Below, one piece after another: positions 47,600 to 56,272 of a stretch of 64,000 nucleotides of DNA. A program made the position numbers and the translations under genes. The notes under the pieces were generated by a model. That model worked only from the letters and a program-made list of their open reading frames with translations. It ran no database searches and was not told the DNA's origin. How positions within the stretch are numbered: the stretch's first letter is position 1; every line of letters starts with the position of its first letter. This DNA comes from a bacterium (GTDB lineage Bacteria; Myxococcota_A; UBA9160; UBA4427), in NCBI GenBank assembly GCA_024742285.1, contig JANSYR010000003.1, positions 310,001-374,000 of the forward strand. Reading direction: 5' to 3'.

Positions 47600-48073
47600 C
47601 TAGGCGTCCGCCTCGTCCATCGCCTCGAGCACCTTCGCCGGATGGTCCGCGGCCTTCGCGACTTTCGGCCAGTGCTTGCGCACCTTGCCGTCGGGGCCGA
47701 TCCAGACCGTGCTGCGAATGACGCCCTGGACCTTCTTGCCGTACATCATCTTCTCGCCGAAGGCGCCGTACTTCGTCATGACCTTCTTGTCCGGGTCGCA
47801 GAGGAGCGGGAAGTTCAGCTTGAACTTCTTGATGAACGCCTTGTGTTTCTCCTCGCCGTCCGGGGAGCAGCCGAGGACGACCGTGTCGCGCCGCGTCAGC
47901 TGGCGCTTGAGGTCACGGAAGCCGCAGGCTTCCTTCGTGCAGCCCGGCGTGTCGTCCCGCGGATAGAAGTAGAGGATCACGTTCTTGCCGGCGTAGTCCG
48001 CGAGCTTGTGCGCATCGCCGTTCTGGTCCTTCAGGGTGAATGCGGGGGCCTTGCGGCCTTCGGTCACGGGCAT
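47600..48073 (-). CDS. bcp: Thioredoxin-dependent peroxiredoxin Bcp/PrxQ
   Basis: Reduces hydroperoxides using thioredoxin. The 157-residue protein has KAPAFTLKDQNG, LYFYPRDDTPGCTKEACGFRD with peroxidatic Cys45 and resolving Cys50 (the five-residue PrxQ alpha type), VVLGCSPDGEEKHKAFIKK and STVWIGPDGKV. There is no signal peptide. It lies alone on the minus strand, with the DUF4332 gene upstream across a hairpin. Confidence 0.95.
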   Translation of the reverse strand: MPVTEGRKAPAFTLKDQNGDAHKLADYAGKNVILYFYPRDDTPGCTKEACGFRDLKRQLTRRDTVVLGCSPDGEEKHKAFIKKFKLNFPLLCDPDKKVMTKYGAFGEKMMYGKKVQGVIRSTVWIGPDGKVRKHWPKVAKAADHPAKVLEAMDEADA

Positions 48074-48150
48074 CGAATCCTCCTGGGCGTGTCGGCGGAT
48101 CCTACCCCTTCCCGCCGGCTCGACCAGAGGACCGGGCTCTCCTACGAAGA

Positions 48151-48176
48151 ACGGGGGCCTCCGAAGAGGCCCCCGT
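48151..48176 (-). terminator. Hairpin terminator after the DUF4332 gene
   Basis: ACGGGGGCCTC (48151-48161) and GAGGCCCCCGT (48166-48176) form an 11-bp perfect stem. Read on the minus strand the loop is TTCG, a stable tetraloop. It lies about 40 bases after the DUF4332 stop. Only a weak T-rich stretch (TCTTCG) follows, so intrinsic termination may be partial. Confidence 0.6.
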
Positions 48177-48217
48177 CTCGAGTCGGATGCAGGTCCGACG
48201 GTCGAAGTCGGTCGGGA

Positions 48218-48628
48218 TCAGTGCGAGATCGCCGCCGGCAGATCGCCCGCCTGCTTGATCCATCCCTCGACCTGGCTGAGCGTCGGGACCTTCCGGGTCA
48301 GGTTCTTCTCCGCGTTCACCTCGGCGAGCTTGTCGGCGAGGTTCGCCGCGTTCCGCGTCGCGAGCTCCTTGACCGTGTCCACCCCGGACGCGACCAGCAG
48401 CTCCGCGTACTCGCCCGCGACGCCGCTGATGCGGAAGAGGTCCGCCATGTTCACGAAGGTGAGGATCCGGGACTCGGAGAGCCCCGTGGCCTCGGCGAGT
48501 GCCTTGCGTCCCGTCTTCGTGCCGCCCTGCGCGAGCAGGCCGTCGGTGTCCTTGACGCCCGCACCCTCGAACTTCTCGCCGAGAACCGGGCCGATTCCTT
48601 CGATTTCCGTGATCTTGAGATTCGCCAT
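48218..48628 (-). CDS. DUF4332 helix-hairpin-helix protein
   Basis: The 136-residue protein matches DUF4332. It begins with a helix-hairpin-helix-like IEGIGPVLGEKFEGAGVKDTDGLL and has a second copy of the pattern in the C half (ISGVAGEYAELLVASGVDTVKELA). Such domains are related to nucleic-acid-binding HhH folds, but the function of stand-alone DUF4332 proteins is not established. It lies between a DUF937 gene upstream (46-base gap) and a terminator-like hairpin. Confidence 0.85.
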   Translation of the reverse strand: MANLKITEIEGIGPVLGEKFEGAGVKDTDGLLAQGGTKTGRKALAEATGLSESRILTFVNMADLFRISGVAGEYAELLVASGVDTVKELATRNAANLADKLAEVNAEKNLTRKVPTLSQVEGWIKQAGDLPAAISH

Positions 48629-48674
48629 CGATTCGTCTCCTTGCGACGTCGCGTCCGGCGCGTCGCCTTCGTCT

Positions 48675-49088
48675 CTACTTTCCGAACAATTTTCCGGCGA
48701 GCCCGGCCAAAGCGCCGGCCCCGCCTCCGTTTCCGCCGCCGAGCCCGCCGAGCATGGACATCAGTCCGTCCGCGCCGCCGGCCTTGTCACCGAGCAGCGA
48801 GAGCACGACCGGAATCAGCGAGGACAGCCCGTCGCGGGCCTGTCCCTCGTCGAGTCCGGCCTGGCCGGCGATCGCGCCGACGTCGAGCTTTCCGAGGAGT
48901 GCGGCGACTCCGTCGCCCCCTCCCGCGAGCAGGCTCGACAGATCGAGATCGCCGCCCGCGATCGCATCGCCGATTCCCCCGAGCGCGGGCGGGATCAGGC
49001 TCTCGGCCTGGCTCGCGTCGAGGTCGCTGCCCTGAGTCACGGCCGCGAGCAGCGCGCCGCCGTGTTCCTTGAGAATCGTCTCCAGCAT
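48675..49088 (-). CDS. DUF937/YidB-family protein
   Basis: A 137-residue Gly/Leu/Ala-rich protein of the DUF937 (YidB-like) family: LIPPALGGIGDAIAGGDLDLSSLLAGGGDG, then LDEGQARDGLSSLIPVVLSLLGDKAGG and a C-terminal Gly-rich tail. No signal peptide. The function of the family is unknown. It is on the same strand as the DUF4332 gene and the peptidoglycan-binding lipoprotein, separated from the latter by 128 bases with an imperfect GC-rich inverted repeat (around 49130-49190). Confidence 0.8.
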   Translation of the reverse strand: MLETILKEHGGALLAAVTQGSDLDASQAESLIPPALGGIGDAIAGGDLDLSSLLAGGGDGVAALLGKLDVGAIAGQAGLDEGQARDGLSSLIPVVLSLLGDKAGGADGLMSMLGGLGGGNGGGAGALAGLAGKLFGK

Positions 49089-49216
49089 GATCTACTCCCT
49101 GTTCACGCCTCGCTTCCGAGGCGAATCGGAGAAGGGCCCCGTCCCGGTCGGTCGGATCCGCATCGACCGGCCGTCTCGGGACGAGGCCCGTCCCCGTTCA
49201 GCGTGACCGGTCGGTA

Positions 49217-50350
49217 TTATTGTACGCCCAGCGACTTGAGGGTCGCGAGCGTCATGCCGCCTTCCGCCAGACCCTTTTCGGTCTGGTAGCCACGAAGGGC
49301 CGCGAGCGTCTCACGACCGACGATGCCGTCGATCGGGCCGGGGCTGTGTCCCGCCGCGTCGAGCGCGCGCTGCATGTTGCGCACGATGTCGGGCGTCGTG
49401 TTGGTCTTGCAGAGGATCTGGCGCCAGGCCATCTCACCTTCGGTGACCTGCACGCGCTTGCTGACCGTCTGGTACTCCGCGGCGACGGGGATGCGGCGCT
49501 CGGAAGCGGACGTCACGACCTTGCGGACCTTCACGGTCTTGTACTTCGCCGGAACCTCGACCGTGCGCGTCGTCGCCGGCGTCGTCACGACCTGTCGCTT
49601 GACCGTCTTGTACTCGGCCGGGATCGCGATCTCACGCGTCGTCGGGCCGGCGACCTGCACCTTCTTGCGGACCGTCTTGTACTCGGCCGGGACCTCGACG
49701 AGACACATGATCTCGCCCGTCGCCTCGTCGAGCTTCTGGATCGGACCTTCGCCCTTCTTCCAGACCGTGTGCGCCGGCTTCACGAGGATCTGCTCCTCCT
49801 GCCACTCGTACTGCGCCGGCACCTCCTCGAGGCGGCTGGACGCGGCCTTCACGAGGACCTGCTCCTCGACCCAGCCGTAGACCGCCGGGATCACTTCGAT
49901 CCGCTCGGAGGCCGCTTCGACGAGGACCTGCTCCTCGACGGTTTCGTAGGTGGCGGGGATCAGCTCGAGGCGTTCCGAGGCCGCCGACTTCAGGACGTCC
50001 TCGGTTCGCGTCTCGTAGGTCGGAGGGACGAAGACCCGCGCGTAGCACTGCCCCGGCTCCGCCGGCGGCAGGAGATCGCCGCCCGGGATCTGGTTGTACG
50101 GCGTCGAGACGCGCGTGCTCGGAGGGGCCGCCGAGACGGGGGGCAGGGTCTGGTTCGAGATCTGCGTCTCGAGCGACTGGATGCGGTCTTGCCGCTGGTC
50201 GACTTCGCGTTCGAGGCTCGCGACGCGCGCCTGGCTCTCCTCGAGCTGACGGGCGATCTCGCTCTCGGGGGCGGACGTGGAAGCGCAGCCGGTCAGTCCG
50301 ACGGCCACCGCCGCCCCGAGCAGGGGGAACAAGAGGGTGGAACGGGTCAT
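49217..50350 (-). CDS. Repeat lipoprotein with C-terminal peptidoglycan-binding domain
   Basis: The 377-residue protein has a lipoprotein signal (VGLTGC, Cys22) and a short coiled coil (SEIARQLEESQARVASLEREVDQRQDRIQSLE). A central array of about eight degenerate 22-24-residue repeats then runs to residue ~300. Typical units are IPATYETVEEQVLVEAASERIEV, VPAEYKTVRKKVQVAGPTT and IPAEYKTVKRQVVTTPATT. Strand-rich repeats of this kind occur in other proteobacterial envelope proteins. The end is a PG_binding_1 domain (NMQRALDAAGHSPGPIDGIVGRETLAALRGYQTEKGL). It probably links the outer membrane to peptidoglycan. The start at 50350 is fixed by the signal. Confidence 0.85.
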   Translation of the reverse strand: MTRSTLLFPLLGAAVAVGLTGCASTSAPESEIARQLEESQARVASLEREVDQRQDRIQSLETQISNQTLPPVSAAPPSTRVSTPYNQIPGGDLLPPAEPGQCYARVFVPPTYETRTEDVLKSAASERLELIPATYETVEEQVLVEAASERIEVIPAVYGWVEEQVLVKAASSRLEEVPAQYEWQEEQILVKPAHTVWKKGEGPIQKLDEATGEIMCLVEVPAEYKTVRKKVQVAGPTTREIAIPAEYKTVKRQVVTTPATTRTVEVPAKYKTVKVRKVVTSASERRIPVAAEYQTVSKRVQVTEGEMAWRQILCKTNTTPDIVRNMQRALDAAGHSPGPIDGIVGRETLAALRGYQTEKGLAEGGMTLATLKSLGVQ

Positions 50351-50577
50351 CAGGATACTCCTTGAGAGATTCGGTCGGTCCGAATCGGACGCGGAACGGG
50401 ATTGCGTTCCGGAAGAGCCGCCGTGGGTTGCGGAGGCATCATGTGAATCACCAATGCCCTTCGCTGAGATTCGACACGCGACCGACGGTTCCATCGACGA
50501 CATAGTCATCCGCCGATACGCCGATCGGCGTTTGCGAAACGCGGCGGATCGGATGGGGGAATCGCGTTGCGGTCCCG

Positions 50578-50621
50578 AAAACGAACGACGCGCGTCTCCC
50601 ACGAAGGGAAACGCGCGTCGT
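50578..50621 (-). terminator. Rho-independent terminator after the mechanosensitive-channel gene
   Basis: ACGACGCGCGT (50585-50595) pairs with ACGCGCGTCGT (50611-50621), with an inner TCCC/GGGA extension. On the minus strand it is followed by TCGTTTTCGGG. It lies 26 bases after the channel gene stop. The rest of the 296-base gap 50351-50646 shows no gene and probably holds the promoter of the repeat lipoprotein. Confidence 0.75.
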
Positions 50622-50646
50622 CGATTCGGGCGATGTCGATCGGAGG

Positions 50647-52113
50647 CTACTCGGATCGCAGTCGTCGCAACCAGTGCTGCATGTGCTCGCCCGCCGCTTC
50701 CCGTCCTCCGAGGCCGAAGGAGAGCGCGAAAGCCACGGCGATCGCGCCGAGGGTCAGGCCGAACGCGAGATTCACGATGTCGTCGGCGAGCCCCATCGCA
50801 CGCAGCCCCATCGCGACCACGAGACCCAGGATCGCGTAGCGTGCGAGGCCGGCCATCGGTGACCCGCCGGAGCCCGCGAGACGGAGCATGGCGGCGTGGA
50901 CGAGATTCGCGATCCACACGCCGGCCGCGATGATCATGCCGCCGAGCAGGACCTGCCCCGCGAAGCCGATCAGGGTCGCGACGATCATCGAGAGCTGGTC
51001 GAAGCCGAGGCGATTCGCGGCCTCGGTCAGGGCGAAGAGCATCACGAAGAACGACACGCCGCGACCGACCCAGCTCGCCAGGCTGCCAGACCCGGACTCG
51101 GCCGCGGGAATCCCCAGGCGCTCCGGAAGGCGATCGACGCCGAGGCCGCCTGCGAGGTTGCTCGCGAGCGTCGAGAGGAAGCCCGCGACGAGCCACGCGA
51201 CCCCGAGGATGATCACGGCGGCGAACACGTTCGGCAGCGCATCCATGAAGGTGCCGAGCATCCGGGTGGCGGGATCCGAGATCGCCTCGATTCCGAGCGC
51301 GTTCAGGGCCGCGATGATCGCGGGGACGAGGATGAAGACGTAGGCGATCAGGCCGAGCAGTCCCGAGAGGGCCATCGTGCCCTGCAGCCCGGCGCTCTGG
51401 CCGAGGCGATCGATTCCGGTCGCCCCGAGCAGGTTCGTGACGAGGTCGCGAACGAGCCGTGCGACGAAGAGACCCACGAGCGCGATCACACCGGCGCCGA
51501 ACACGTCGGGCAGCAGCCCGAGCATGTCGTCGAGCATGCCCTGTACGGGCGCGAGGAGCCCCTCCATCTCGAGCGCGCCGAGGATCCCGGGCAGGAAGAG
51601 CAGGAAGACGAGTCCGTAGAGCACGTTCCCGAGGCTCTCGGACACGGGCCGCATTCCCGCTTCGGTCGCGATCTTCTCGTCGAGGGAGGTCGCCGCGAGG
51701 GCGCGCGTGACGCCCGTCCGGAGGACGACCGCGAGCAGCCAGGCCACGCCGAGGAGGACGCCGGCGGCGATCGCCTTCGGCACGAAGCCCAGCACCTGGT
51801 CGACGAGACTCTGGAGCGAGGCGGACGCGTACTCGATCTCGAGCACGTTGAAGAACGCGACGAGGGTGATCAGGAGGACGAGGTAGTAGGCCCCCTTCCC
51901 GACGCCCCCCGCGACGTCCGCTTCGTTTCCGGTCGTCGCCGCGATTCGTTCGTTCAGTCCCAGGCGGTTGAACACGCCGCGCACGACCGCACGCACGACG
52001 ACGGCCACCATCCAGCCGATCAACAGGAGTCCGATCGCTCCCGCGAGCATCGGTAGCGTCTCGCCGAGCGACGCGCTCAGCTCTTCGAAGAGGGCATTCC
52101 AGTCCACGGGCAT
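50647..52113 (-). CDS. Mechanosensitive-channel-family (CmpX-like) membrane protein
   Basis: The 488-residue protein has about ten transmembrane segments and several copies of the conserved MscS-associated TM-helix repeat (PF05552). Copies are at IGLLLIGWMVAVVVRAVVRGVFNRLGLNERI, AIAAGVLLGVAWLLAVVLRTGVTRAL, FGAGVIALVGLFVARLVRDLVTNLLGATGIDRLG and FAAVIILGVAWLVAGFLSTLASNLAGGLGVDRL. The usual soluble MscS beta domain is absent; CmpX-like proteins share this layout. A role in tension sensing or envelope signalling is inferred. The upstream gap (52114-52332) contains GC-rich inverted repeats but no gene. Confidence 0.88.
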   Translation of the reverse strand: MPVDWNALFEELSASLGETLPMLAGAIGLLLIGWMVAVVVRAVVRGVFNRLGLNERIAATTGNEADVAGGVGKGAYYLVLLITLVAFFNVLEIEYASASLQSLVDQVLGFVPKAIAAGVLLGVAWLLAVVLRTGVTRALAATSLDEKIATEAGMRPVSESLGNVLYGLVFLLFLPGILGALEMEGLLAPVQGMLDDMLGLLPDVFGAGVIALVGLFVARLVRDLVTNLLGATGIDRLGQSAGLQGTMALSGLLGLIAYVFILVPAIIAALNALGIEAISDPATRMLGTFMDALPNVFAAVIILGVAWLVAGFLSTLASNLAGGLGVDRLPERLGIPAAESGSGSLASWVGRGVSFFVMLFALTEAANRLGFDQLSMIVATLIGFAGQVLLGGMIIAAGVWIANLVHAAMLRLAGSGGSPMAGLARYAILGLVVAMGLRAMGLADDIVNLAFGLTLGAIAVAFALSFGLGGREAAGEHMQHWLRRLRSE

Positions 52114-52332
52114 CTCCTTCGCGTGCCGACGGGCGCGTGCGGCAAGCGGTCACACCCCGACCTGCCGGGGCTGAAGCGGAAATGCGGATGCTTCGAGAGC
52201 CGACACATCTCCGCGTGGGAGCGAGGGGATCCACTCGCCTCCGGGGCGCACGGACGTTTCGTTCACGACACGGAGCGCGCGGTACGATCGCCACGGCTGC
52301 GGGGGCGGGGCCCCGATTCCGGGGGACGCGTG

Positions 52333-54408
52333 CTAGTCGGCCCGGACCTCGATCGCCGAGGCGCGGCGCGCCTGCTCGAGGATGAAGGCCTGGATGCTGC
52401 GGACTTCGGACGCGGAGAGGAAGTCGTCGAAGCGCGGCATGCCGGCGGGCTGGAGCAGCCCTTCGAGGAGGATGCGCGGGAAGAGCGTGTGGGTCGCCTC
52501 GTTCATGTACCGCAGGTCCGGTACGCCGGAGCCGCCGCCGACGGCGCCCGGGCCGTGGCAGGCGGAGCAGTGCTCCTGATAGCGGAGGGCGCCGAGGCGA
52601 CGCTCCGCCCGAGTCGACTCGAGGGAATAGGTCGGCGGTGGCACCGGACCGAGCGGAGGCCGGCCCGGCGGGACCTGGGCCTCGCCGCCGAGCTTCCAGG
52701 CGAGGACGCGTCCGCCGCCGCGGACCTTCGCGAGCAGCGCCGCCTCGCCCCCGCTCATCGCGAACGACGCGCCCCATCCCGCGGCCACCGCGACGTACTG
52801 CTCACCGTCGACCCGGTAGGTGATCGGCCCGGCCATCACGCCCGTGCCGACGGGGGATTCCCAGAGCCTCTCGCCCGTCGAGGCGCGGTACGCGACGAAG
52901 CGGCCATCCGCCGCGCCCTCGAAGAGGAGATCGTCGCCCGTCGACAGCGTGCCGCCGTTGAAGGCCGTGATGTGGGGCACGCGCCAGACTTCCTTCTGCG
53001 CGACGGGATCCCAGGCGAGCAGGAAGGCCTCCCAGCGTTCGTCGTCTTCGCTCGAACCGAAGTTCTCGTAGACCGCCATGTCGATCCCGGTGTTCCAGGT
53101 GCCTGGGCGGTAGCGCCAATCCGGGTTCATCTTGAACACGGCGCCCATGTTGCGGACCGGGAAGTAGACCAGGCCGGTCTTCGGATGGAAGCTCATCGGC
53201 GGCCAGCTGTGGGCGCCATAGGGGCTCGGTCGGACGAACTTCGCGACCTCGCGATAGTCCGTGTCCGTTTCGACGGGACGACCCTGTTCGTCGACGTGGG
53301 AGGCCCAGGTCGCTTCGGTGAACTTCTCCGCCGAGATGTACTCGCCGTTCGTTCGATCGATCACGAAGAAGAAGCCGTTCTTGGGCGCCTGCATCAGGAC
53401 CTTCCGCGTTCGGCCCTCGATCTCGAGATCGGCGAGGAGGATGTGCTGGGTCGCGGTGTAGTCCCAGGTGTCGCCGGGGGTCGTCTGGTAGTGCCAGACG
53501 AGCTCGCCGGTCTCGGGACGGAGCGCGAGGATCGAGGAGAGGTAGAGGTTGTCGCCGCCCCCGGGACTGCGGAGCCAGCGGACATGCGGCGCGCCGTTGC
53601 CGGTTCCGACGTAGAGCAGCCGGAGCTCCGGGTCGTAGGCGAGGGCGTCCCAGACGGTCCCGCCGCCGCCGGCCTTCCACCATTCGCCGGTCCAGGTCGC
53701 GGCGGCGCGCTCGATCGCCTCGGACTCGAATCCCTCCGCCGGATCGCCCGGCACGGTGTAGGTCCGCCAGGCGAGCTCGCCGGTCTCCGCGTGATAGGCG
53801 GAGACGTAGCCGCGCGCGCCAAGGTCCGCGCCGGCGTTGCCGATCACGACGAGCCCTTCGACCACGCGGGGGGCGCCGGTGATCGAGTACGCCCACTCGG
53901 GCTCCCGGGTGTCGACGTCCCAGAGCGCTTCGCCGGTCTCGGCATCGATTCCGATCAATCTCCCGTCCAGGGTTCCGAGGAAGACGCGCCCGTCCGACCA
54001 GGCGGCGCCGCGGTTCACGACTCCGCAGCAGATGTCCCGGGCCATCCCGCGCGGGACCTCGGGATCGAAGCTCCAGAGCTTCTCGCCCGTCTTCGCGTCG
54101 AGGGCGTGCAGGATGCTCCACGGGGCGGTCACGAACATCCGACCTTCGACGACCAGCGGCGTCGACTCGACGCCGCGATCGCTCATCAGGTCGAAGCTCC
54201 AGGCGAGTCCGAGCTCGTGGACGTTCTCCACGTCGATCTCGTCGAGGGGGCTGTATCGCTGCTCCGCGAGGGTGCCGCCGTGGCTGCGCCACTCGATGTC
54301 GGGCGGTCCGGTTTCGGTCGGTGCGCCGGGCGGGGACGGGCAGCCGAAGAGCGCCGGAATCAGGCAGGCGAGACCGACGAGCGGAAGGGAACGACGGACC
54401 AGACGCAT
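52333..54408 (-). CDS. PQQ-dependent quinohaemoprotein dehydrogenase with C-terminal cytochrome c
   Basis: A periplasmic PQQ and haem alcohol or sugar dehydrogenase. The 691-residue protein has a lipoprotein-like signal (LVGLACLIPALFGC) and an eight-bladed propeller with repeated Trp-docking motifs (LDAKTGEKLWSFD, IDAETGEALWDVD, LRPETGELVWHYQ). The adjacent Cys pair near the PQQ site (DICCGVVNRG) and the catalytic-Asp segment TPGDTWDYT are present. A C-terminal cytochrome c domain has CSACHG and a Met in GMPRFDDFLS. Electrons would pass to a periplasmic cytochrome. The substrate is not evident. PQQ biosynthesis genes are not in the window. Confidence 0.93.
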   Translation of the reverse strand: MRLVRRSLPLVGLACLIPALFGCPSPPGAPTETGPPDIEWRSHGGTLAEQRYSPLDEIDVENVHELGLAWSFDLMSDRGVESTPLVVEGRMFVTAPWSILHALDAKTGEKLWSFDPEVPRGMARDICCGVVNRGAAWSDGRVFLGTLDGRLIGIDAETGEALWDVDTREPEWAYSITGAPRVVEGLVVIGNAGADLGARGYVSAYHAETGELAWRTYTVPGDPAEGFESEAIERAAATWTGEWWKAGGGGTVWDALAYDPELRLLYVGTGNGAPHVRWLRSPGGGDNLYLSSILALRPETGELVWHYQTTPGDTWDYTATQHILLADLEIEGRTRKVLMQAPKNGFFFVIDRTNGEYISAEKFTEATWASHVDEQGRPVETDTDYREVAKFVRPSPYGAHSWPPMSFHPKTGLVYFPVRNMGAVFKMNPDWRYRPGTWNTGIDMAVYENFGSSEDDERWEAFLLAWDPVAQKEVWRVPHITAFNGGTLSTGDDLLFEGAADGRFVAYRASTGERLWESPVGTGVMAGPITYRVDGEQYVAVAAGWGASFAMSGGEAALLAKVRGGGRVLAWKLGGEAQVPPGRPPLGPVPPPTYSLESTRAERRLGALRYQEHCSACHGPGAVGGGSGVPDLRYMNEATHTLFPRILLEGLLQPAGMPRFDDFLSASEVRSIQAFILEQARRASAIEVRAD

Positions 54409-54476
54409 GCGGACCTCGGCGCAGTGAACGAGGCCCCGATGATGGGCCAGTCGCGTCGTCTCGCTAGTCCCCGCGC

Positions 54477-55325
54477 TCAGTCGCCCTCGTCGAACTCGAT
54501 GCCTTCGACGGGTGACACCGGCAGCCCGAAGAGCCCCGCCGAGGCGGCCGTCATCCCGTTGATCACGCCGACCCGCGGCACGGGCCACATCCCCCTGGCC
54601 GCGGCCTGGTTCGTGGGACCGGGGACCCAGTTGGGCCCCTTGCCGAGATGGTCGAGGGCGCCGCGCGCGACCTCGGTCGGCGGCATCGCGTCGGCGAAGG
54701 CCTCCGGCTCCTGCTGCATCACGGTCTCGGTCCGCGTGGCGCCGGCCAGCACGCCGAGTACGTCGATGCCGGCCGGGGAGAGCTCCGCCCAGAGACCCTC
54801 GGCGAGGGTCGTGTCGAAGGCCTTGGTCGCGGAGTAGGTCGCCTGGTTTCCGCTCCCGGAGAGGCAGGCGAGAGAGGACATGAAGACGAGACCGCCGCGC
54901 CCGCGCGCGCGGAGTCGCGCGCCGAAGTGGTGGCCGAGCACGACCGGCGCGCGGCAGCTGAGCGAGACGAGGAAGAGCGCGTCGTCGACCGCCTGGTCGA
55001 GGAAGTGACCGGCCGCGGGATTGGAGCCGGCGTTGTAGACGAAGAGACCGACGTCGAGATCCACGGTCGCGTCCGCGACCGTCTGGCCGATGTCGTCGCG
55101 CGTGAGGTCCGCCTGGATCGTCCGGGTCGCGACCCCGAAGTCCGCTTCGATGGATCGGGCGAGCGCATCGAGCGGCTCGGCACGTCGCGCGATCAACGCG
55201 ACGTCGAGACCGCGTGAGGCCGATTCGCGCGCGAACGCGCCGCCGATTCCGTCGGATCCGCCGGCGATCACCGCCCAGGGCCCGAACCGTTCGCGGAAAG
55301 CGTCGCCCTCGTAGCGAGCGGCCAT
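54477..55325 (-). CDS. Short-chain dehydrogenase/reductase
   Basis: The 282-residue SDR has the NAD(P) motif AGGSDGIGGAFA, the Ser of VFMSSLACLSG, and the catalytic YSATK. DLTRDD and VYNAGSN match the coenzyme-binding strands. A C-terminal extension (GPNWVPGPTNQAAARGMWP) is typical of the subgroup often annotated as acyl-CoA or steroid-like SDRs. It lies between htpX (upstream, 33-base gap) and the PQQ dehydrogenase on the same strand. Confidence 0.9.
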   Translation of the reverse strand: MAARYEGDAFRERFGPWAVIAGGSDGIGGAFARESASRGLDVALIARRAEPLDALARSIEADFGVATRTIQADLTRDDIGQTVADATVDLDVGLFVYNAGSNPAAGHFLDQAVDDALFLVSLSCRAPVVLGHHFGARLRARGRGGLVFMSSLACLSGSGNQATYSATKAFDTTLAEGLWAELSPAGIDVLGVLAGATRTETVMQQEPEAFADAMPPTEVARGALDHLGKGPNWVPGPTNQAAARGMWPVPRVGVINGMTAASAGLFGLPVSPVEGIEFDEGD

Positions 55326-55358
55326 CGATCCCTCCCTGCGCGAGGACGCGCCGTGGGC

Positions 55359-56231
55359 CTACCCGCGGTTCGCCCGGAGCGCGGCGATCCGTTCGTCGAG
55401 GGGCGGATGGGTCGAGAAGAGCTTCGCGAAGCCGCCGCCGCCGATTCCCATCGCCGCCATCCCGTCCGGAAGCTCGGCGGTTCCGCCCTTCAGGCGTTCG
55501 AGGGCCCCGATCATGTTCTCGGAGCCGGCGTACTGGGCACCGCCGGCGTCGGCGCGAAACTCGCGCTGCCGGGAGAACCAGCAGACGATGATCGAGGCGA
55601 GGATGCCGAGCAGCATCTGCGCGACGAGCGAGACGATCCAGTAGCCGGGGCCGTGACCGCGCTCGGTCTTGAAGACGAGCCGGTCGACGAGGTGACCGGC
55701 GATGCGCGAGAAGAAGACGACGAAGGTGTTCACGACGCCCTGGATCAGGGTCAGGGTGACCATGTCGCCGTTCGCGATGTGGGCGACCTCGTGTCCGATC
55801 ACGGCGTCCACTTCGTTGCGGTTCATGCCGCGGAGGAGGCCGGTCGAGACGGCGACCAGGGCGCTGTCCCGGCGCATGCCCGTCGCGAAGGCGTTCGGCT
55901 CGTTCGCGGGGAAGACGCAGACCTCGGGCATGCCGATCCCGGCGGCTTCCGCGTGGGCGCGCACCCGGCTGACGATCCACTGGGCCTCGGGGTCCGTGCT
56001 GTCCTCGATGTTCTGGCAGCCCGTCGAGCGCTTGGCCATGAACTTCGACATCGCGAGCGAGATGAAGGAGCCCGTGAAACCGATGACCGCCGAGTAGATC
56101 AGCAGGGCCTGGAGGTCGAGGTCGACCCCCTGCTCGTCGAGCACGTTCCCGATCCCGAAGATCGAGAAGATCACGGAGATCACCAGGATCACCGCCAGGT
56201 TGGTGAGAAGGAAGAGCGCGATGCGCTTCAT
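55359..56231 (-). CDS. htpX: Membrane zinc metalloprotease HtpX
   Basis: HtpX degrades misfolded membrane proteins and is heat- and envelope-stress-related. The 290-residue protein has two N-terminal helices (about 5-24 and 42-60), the zinc motif H147-E-V-A-H151, two further helices and the third ligand in RQREFRADAGGA. FSTHPPLDERIAAL is the usual C-terminal signature. The length and layout are canonical. The upstream DUF1080 gene is 41 bases away on the same strand. Confidence 0.97.
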   Translation of the reverse strand: MKRIALFLLTNLAVILVISVIFSIFGIGNVLDEQGVDLDLQALLIYSAVIGFTGSFISLAMSKFMAKRSTGCQNIEDSTDPEAQWIVSRVRAHAEAAGIGMPEVCVFPANEPNAFATGMRRDSALVAVSTGLLRGMNRNEVDAVIGHEVAHIANGDMVTLTLIQGVVNTFVVFFSRIAGHLVDRLVFKTERGHGPGYWIVSLVAQMLLGILASIIVCWFSRQREFRADAGGAQYAGSENMIGALERLKGGTAELPDGMAAMGIGGGGFAKLFSTHPPLDERIAALRANRG

Positions 56232-56272
56232 GGGTTCGGGTCCTTTTCGGGCGTCGCTCGGGAGGTCGGAGT

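Noticed and set aside
48074-48217. Small gene between bcp and the DUF4332 gene
   Set aside because: No open frame with a start and ribosome site was seen; the gap is explained by the hairpin and the bcp promoter.
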